Assembly (NCBI RefSeq): GCF_001437405.1
Contig: NZ_JQBY01000003.1
Span: forward strand, 62,001-126,000
Source: Pediococcus ethanolidurans
GTDB taxonomy: Bacteria > Bacillota > Bacilli > Lactobacillales > Lactobacillaceae
Direction of reading: 5' to 3'
Length of the DNA: 64,000 nt
Positions within the stretch are counted from its first letter, which is position 1, and each line of letters begins with the position of its first letter. Made by a program: the position numbers and the translations under genes. This document shows, one piece after another, positions 60,837 to 64,000 of the stretch. The notes beneath the pieces were generated by a model. The model was not told the DNA's origin. It ran no database searches and saw only the letters and a program-made list of their open reading frames with translations.

Positions 60837-61754
60837 ATGAAAATAACTTTACTAGGTTCTTTAGGACATATTAATCAGTACGTCATTCCTGCTTTAATCA
60901 AGGCTGGGCATGAGGTGACTGTTATCACACATTCCGATAAACGAGTTGATCAAATAAAAAAACTTGGTGCCATTCCTGCAGTTGGATCTATGGATGATGA
61001 GTCTTTTCTTACGAAACAATTTACCGGTGACGATGTTGTTTATCTTATGTTAAGCGGTATGAGCAGTGATCCGTTGAACGCGGCCAAAACGCAGGGTCAG
61101 GTATTTTACCAAGCAACTAAGGCAGCTGGAGTGAAAAATATTGTTGATCTCAGTAGCATCGGAGCAGATCGCCCATACGAAATGGTGGGGACACTGTCCT
61201 TTTATCACTATATCGAAGATGCTCTCAGCCAGTTGAAAGATGTCAATATTACTTTTGTGCGACCCGTTGGCTTCTACTCTAATTTGCTTAGCAGTATTGC
61301 CATGATCAAACAACAAAAACAGCTTGTTTCCACAATTCCGGCTGATATTAAACGTGAATTTGTGTCCCCACAGGATATTGCAGAAACGGTAACGGCTTTA
61401 TTGCTAAATACGCCTGAAGGACACAATGTTCGTTATGTGGTCAGTGATGAGGCTACTGGTCAAGAATTGCTTGAAGGCCTTTAAAAAGAACTGAATATGC
61501 CAGAATTAAGATATGTCACAATTACTGATGAACAATTTGAAGCGGCTTTGATCAAACAAGGGATACCCAAATCGGTTGCCGAAGGATTTACAATTATGAC
61601 TAAGTCGCAACGCACACCAGAGGAATCGTATGCAGATCTAAGAGCTCATCAACCCAAATTTGGTAAAGTAAAATTGGCAGATTTTATAAAGACCTTTGGA
61701 GCTGTTTATCGTGGTGAAGTTGAGGGACGTGCGAACACAATAGCAGATAAATAA
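60837..61754 (+). pseudogene. NmrA-like NAD(P)-binding reductase split by a TAA
   Basis: A reductase of about 305 codons, broken by one in-frame TAA at 61482-61484. The N-terminal part (MKITLLGSLGHINQYVIPAL, a Rossmann motif) through QELLEGL is followed, in the same frame, by KELNMPELRYVTITDEQFEAALIKQGI, the normal C-terminal segment of the family. An ATG at 61497 could restart the last 85 residues but no good RBS is seen. The 215-aa N-terminal piece holds the cofactor domain. It is divergent from the TetR gene. Confidence 0.82.
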
Positions 61755-61774
61755 AAAAATTTAAGACAAACTAA

Positions 61775-61819
61775 AAACAGGATTGAAATTCTTTTTGACG
61801 AGAACTTCAATCCTGTTTG
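61775..61819. terminator. Bidirectional terminator
   Basis: AAACAGGATTGAAATTCT / AGAACTTCAATCCTGTTT stem between convergent genes. Confidence 0.88.
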
Positions 61820-61834
61820 ACTAAATGAATAATT

Positions 61835-62935
61835 TTAGAAGTTAAATTTGTGTTTAACGGCAAACCAACTTACATGAAAAACATAAGCGGAAGTGAATGC
61901 CAAAATCCAGGTTAAGATGTAACAACAAATAATAGCCCAAACTGGATGGTTATTGCTAAGGCTGTTTCCGAATATACGCCAAATAACTTGTAGCCAAAAA
62001 ACATTTGATAAGTATGCACGATAGGCATAAGTTGCCAAGAAATGCATGGGTTGTAGCACCCGTGAGTGTTGGCGAATGTTTAGAAATGCTAACGCAGCTA
62101 CCAAACCAATAATAGCCAGAGTATAAAGCGTCATTGACGGTTTATAGTAAATGGCATTTGCCAAGTTTACGGGATGACCAAAGGCTTTTAATTCCGAATT
62201 AGTCCAGATAAATGTGCCAACCAGAATAATAGCTATAATCCACCAAAAACGACGCAGTAGATTTTCCAATTGATGGTGTTTCTTCCAAGCCAATGAGCCA
62301 AAAATGCCGTAAATAATAAAACTAACGAAAAGGCGATCTAACAGATACCAATGCTGCATCTGGGGACCATAAAACACAAAATGATCGTAAAAGAGTAACC
62401 AGATAAAATAACCAATAGTCGTGACCAGTAAGGTTCCGTATAGACGATTAGTTGTTTTTACCGCCCAGCGTGAAAGCCACCAGAAAAATGGCATCAAAAT
62501 AATGAACTGAAGCATCATTGTGTTGTACCAAAGATGCGGTGCTGCATTTCCGTTGATAAATTGCCAAATAAAGCTGCCAAAATTATGAAAATGAGAAACT
62601 TGTTGAACATTTGGCATGATTAAAAGGTACGCTAATGTCCACCAAAAAGTGGGGACAAATAAAGCAGAAAATTGCTTAGACATGTAATTCCCATAATCAG
62701 ATAAATGGGCATTTTCATGAGTACGAATAGTTGAAAATAAAATTCCAAAAATGAAGGCTGGTGCGGTATACTTCACCAGATTGTAGACGATGCCAATTCC
62801 GGATTGAGTTGAAAAACTTGGTCCGGTTTTTAGAACAAGAGAAAGCACGGTTTGCATCATAACTGCAGTGCAGGCAAAGACTTTCATATAGTCGCCAACA
62901 TCAGCACTTGGTCCAGTCGTTGTTTTTGTTGTCAT
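61835..62935 (-). CDS. Acyltransferase 3 family membrane protein
   Basis: A 366-aa protein with about ten membrane helices, of the acyltransferase 3 (OafA/WecH-like) family, which O-acetylates surface polysaccharides. The N-terminal VGDYMKVFACTAVMMQ corresponds to the family's R/K-x-H region, but the usual catalytic R-x(10)-H pattern is weak, so activity is uncertain. The helical plan and FxxPTFWWTLAY segment fit. The substrate is unknown. Confidence 0.8.
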   Translation of the reverse strand: MTTKTTTGPSADVGDYMKVFACTAVMMQTVLSLVLKTGPSFSTQSGIGIVYNLVKYTAPAFIFGILFSTIRTHENAHLSDYGNYMSKQFSALFVPTFWWTLAYLLIMPNVQQVSHFHNFGSFIWQFINGNAAPHLWYNTMMLQFIILMPFFWWLSRWAVKTTNRLYGTLLVTTIGYFIWLLFYDHFVFYGPQMQHWYLLDRLFVSFIIYGIFGSLAWKKHHQLENLLRRFWWIIAIILVGTFIWTNSELKAFGHPVNLANAIYYKPSMTLYTLAIIGLVAALAFLNIRQHSRVLQPMHFLATYAYRAYLSNVFWLQVIWRIFGNSLSNNHPVWAIICCYILTWILAFTSAYVFHVSWFAVKHKFNF

Positions 62936-63008
62936 TGAGTTCTGCCACCTTTATTGAAATTGTGATGATGAACTTTTTGACTACTATAAAAAATATTAAG
63001 ATGGTAAT

Positions 63009-63998
63009 TTATGATTCAACTGATTTTCGATCCTTTCCAGGAGTCGAATGATAAAATTGTTTGTATTTTTTGTAGAAAAAAGTTTTGTTTGAAATCCCAA
63101 CCTGTTCCATGATTATCGTAATTGGCATGGTTGTTGATGATATTAAGTTATGTGCTTGTATCAAACGCTCCTGTGTCAGAATATCACTAAAAGTTTTTCC
63201 AACACCCTGTTTAAACAGATTGCTTAAATAATTTTCACTGTAATTATACTGCTGTGCTAATTGATTAAGTGTAATGCTTTTATATTCCGTGGAGACCTTC
63301 TTTAATATTTCGGTTATTAACTTTTGTTGCTTACTTGCATGTTCATTATTTACGAGTGGGTATTCACGTACTAGTTGAGTTAATAAAATTGAAAGATAAG
63401 ATTTAATAATTGAGTTGGAAAAATCTTTCTTTAAAAAGTACTCGTCAATGATGTGCTCGATAGTTTCTTTAATCTCACTACCTGTTTTCTTTTGAAATAA
63501 TAGGTAATCCACTTTTGCTGATTTATTACTGACGGTATGACTAAGCAAAAAATCGTATAACACACTGTTGTTTCGTCTTAAGTCACTTAGAAAGTTGACG
63601 CTAATTGTTTGTTCACGGAAAAGAATATTAATAAGAATATCATCTTCACTTAATGCTTTAATAGCATGTTTTGAACCTACATCGAGTAACAACAAATCAC
63701 CAGCATGTAATATCAGAGTTTTATCATCCACAATTTCTGTGGCACTACCATGCAGCATGTAATTCATTTCTAAAAAAGTGTGAGTATGCAATGGATAGTC
63801 TGCAAAACGATTATGTTTGCTGATATAGATATCACGATTACGAAAAAAGAAGTTATTTAATACTCTAGTATTTTTTTGCCTTGAAAGACTATTATTGATG
63901 GCTTTTGCCGGTAAATCTTCTTGAAAATGATGAGATTTTTTTTGCTTTAATTCTAGCGACGTAACACTTTTTAAAAGGTTCAATACTCTTGCATTCAT
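63009..63998 (-). CDS. AraC family transcriptional regulator
   Basis: A 329-aa regulator: N-terminal cupin-like sensing domain (FADYPLHTHTFLEMNYMLHG and a HAGDLLLLDVGSKHAI loop, residues about 55-135) and a C-terminal double helix-turn-helix (ITLNQLAQQYNYSENYLSNLFKQGVGKTF; GISNKTFFYKKYKQFYHSTPG). Its start lies 2 nt inside the window edge, so the RBS cannot be seen and the true start could be further upstream. Confidence 0.88.
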   Translation of the reverse strand: MNARVLNLLKSVTSLELKQKKSHHFQEDLPAKAINNSLSRQKNTRVLNNFFFRNRDIYISKHNRFADYPLHTHTFLEMNYMLHGSATEIVDDKTLILHAGDLLLLDVGSKHAIKALSEDDILINILFREQTISVNFLSDLRRNNSVLYDFLLSHTVSNKSAKVDYLLFQKKTGSEIKETIEHIIDEYFLKKDFSNSIIKSYLSILLTQLVREYPLVNNEHASKQQKLITEILKKVSTEYKSITLNQLAQQYNYSENYLSNLFKQGVGKTFSDILTQERLIQAHNLISSTTMPITIIMEQVGISNKTFFYKKYKQFYHSTPGKDRKSVES

Positions 63999-64000
63999 GG

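Noticed and set aside
61497-61754. Separate 85-aa gene after the NmrA-like reductase
   Set aside because: It is in frame with the upstream part, lacks an RBS and matches the C-terminus of the family; treated as part of one pseudogene.

Overview
The window is chromosomal DNA of a low-GC Gram-positive bacterium, almost certainly a member of the Lactobacillaceae. The left edge carries the end of the WalRK accessory block (yycH end, yycI, walJ/yycJ, htrA, then rlmH), an order that in Bacilli and lactobacilli lies close to the replication origin. Proline iminopeptidase, PTS permeases, many small GNAT, TetR and PadR proteins, DUF3737, DUF3923 and class-IIa-type immunity proteins fit the same family. 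The genus cannot be fixed from the sequence alone. No rRNA, tRNA, CRISPR array or insertion-sequence transposase was seen.

Layout. 1-5.2 kb: YycH/YycI/WalJ/HtrA, a 1-kb non-coding gap holding a dispersed repeat and a dense DnaA-box cluster, then rlmH. 5.3-9.7 kb: acetyltransferases, a TetR regulator, and an AbrB-antitoxin/Doc-toxin pair sandwiched between duplicated, decayed pieces of its neighbours (a GNAT gene and msrA). 9.9-12 kb: a IICBA sugar PTS permease with cre-like and NagR/GntR-like sites upstream. 12.3-16.2 kb: small membrane proteins, a DUF915-like hydrolase, and an OppA-like binding protein without a lipobox, preceded by a T-box riboswitch that reads as tryptophan-specific. 16.4-19.5 kb: a sugar module (ROK kinase, EIIC, RpiR regulator). 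19.6-23.3 kb: a TetM-like GTPase and a large unrecognised protein. 23.4-32.5 kb: an AlkD pseudogene, enzymes and regulators, a small alarmone synthetase split by a stop codon, and an intact AlkD paralogue. 32.5-35.6 kb: TSUP exporter, a 450-bp structured repeat element, a HAD phosphatase and a UDG-like protein. 35.7-39.8 kb: a GGDEF/degenerate-EAL membrane protein and a PadR-MFS efflux pair with a perfect palindromic operator. 39.9-45.8 kb: a LysR-led redox/stress cluster.

46-51.3 kb is an accessory bacteriocin-like island: two-TM peptides, two paralogous membrane-bound XRE regulators, enterocin-A-type immunity proteins (one decayed duplicate), and a divergent pediocin-like peptide with an apparent second immunity gene. 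51.5-55.9 kb: a CLC chloride-channel pseudogene, a PadR-DUF1048-ABC operon and a VOC protein. 56-58.1 kb: an oxidoreductase and an Rgg/PlcR-type regulator divergent from an unannotated 48-codon hydrophobic peptide gene, a candidate quorum-sensing pair. 58.1-64 kb: acetyltransferase, an iterated-motif non-coding region, a further XRE regulator, a possible sRNA, TetR with a nonsense-split NmrA-like reductase, an acyltransferase and an AraC regulator.

A recurring theme is single in-frame stop codons in otherwise intact genes (alarmone synthetase, chloride channel, two-TM peptide, NmrA-like reductase), alongside more heavily decayed duplicates. This suggests ongoing genome reduction, unless it reflects base-calling errors.
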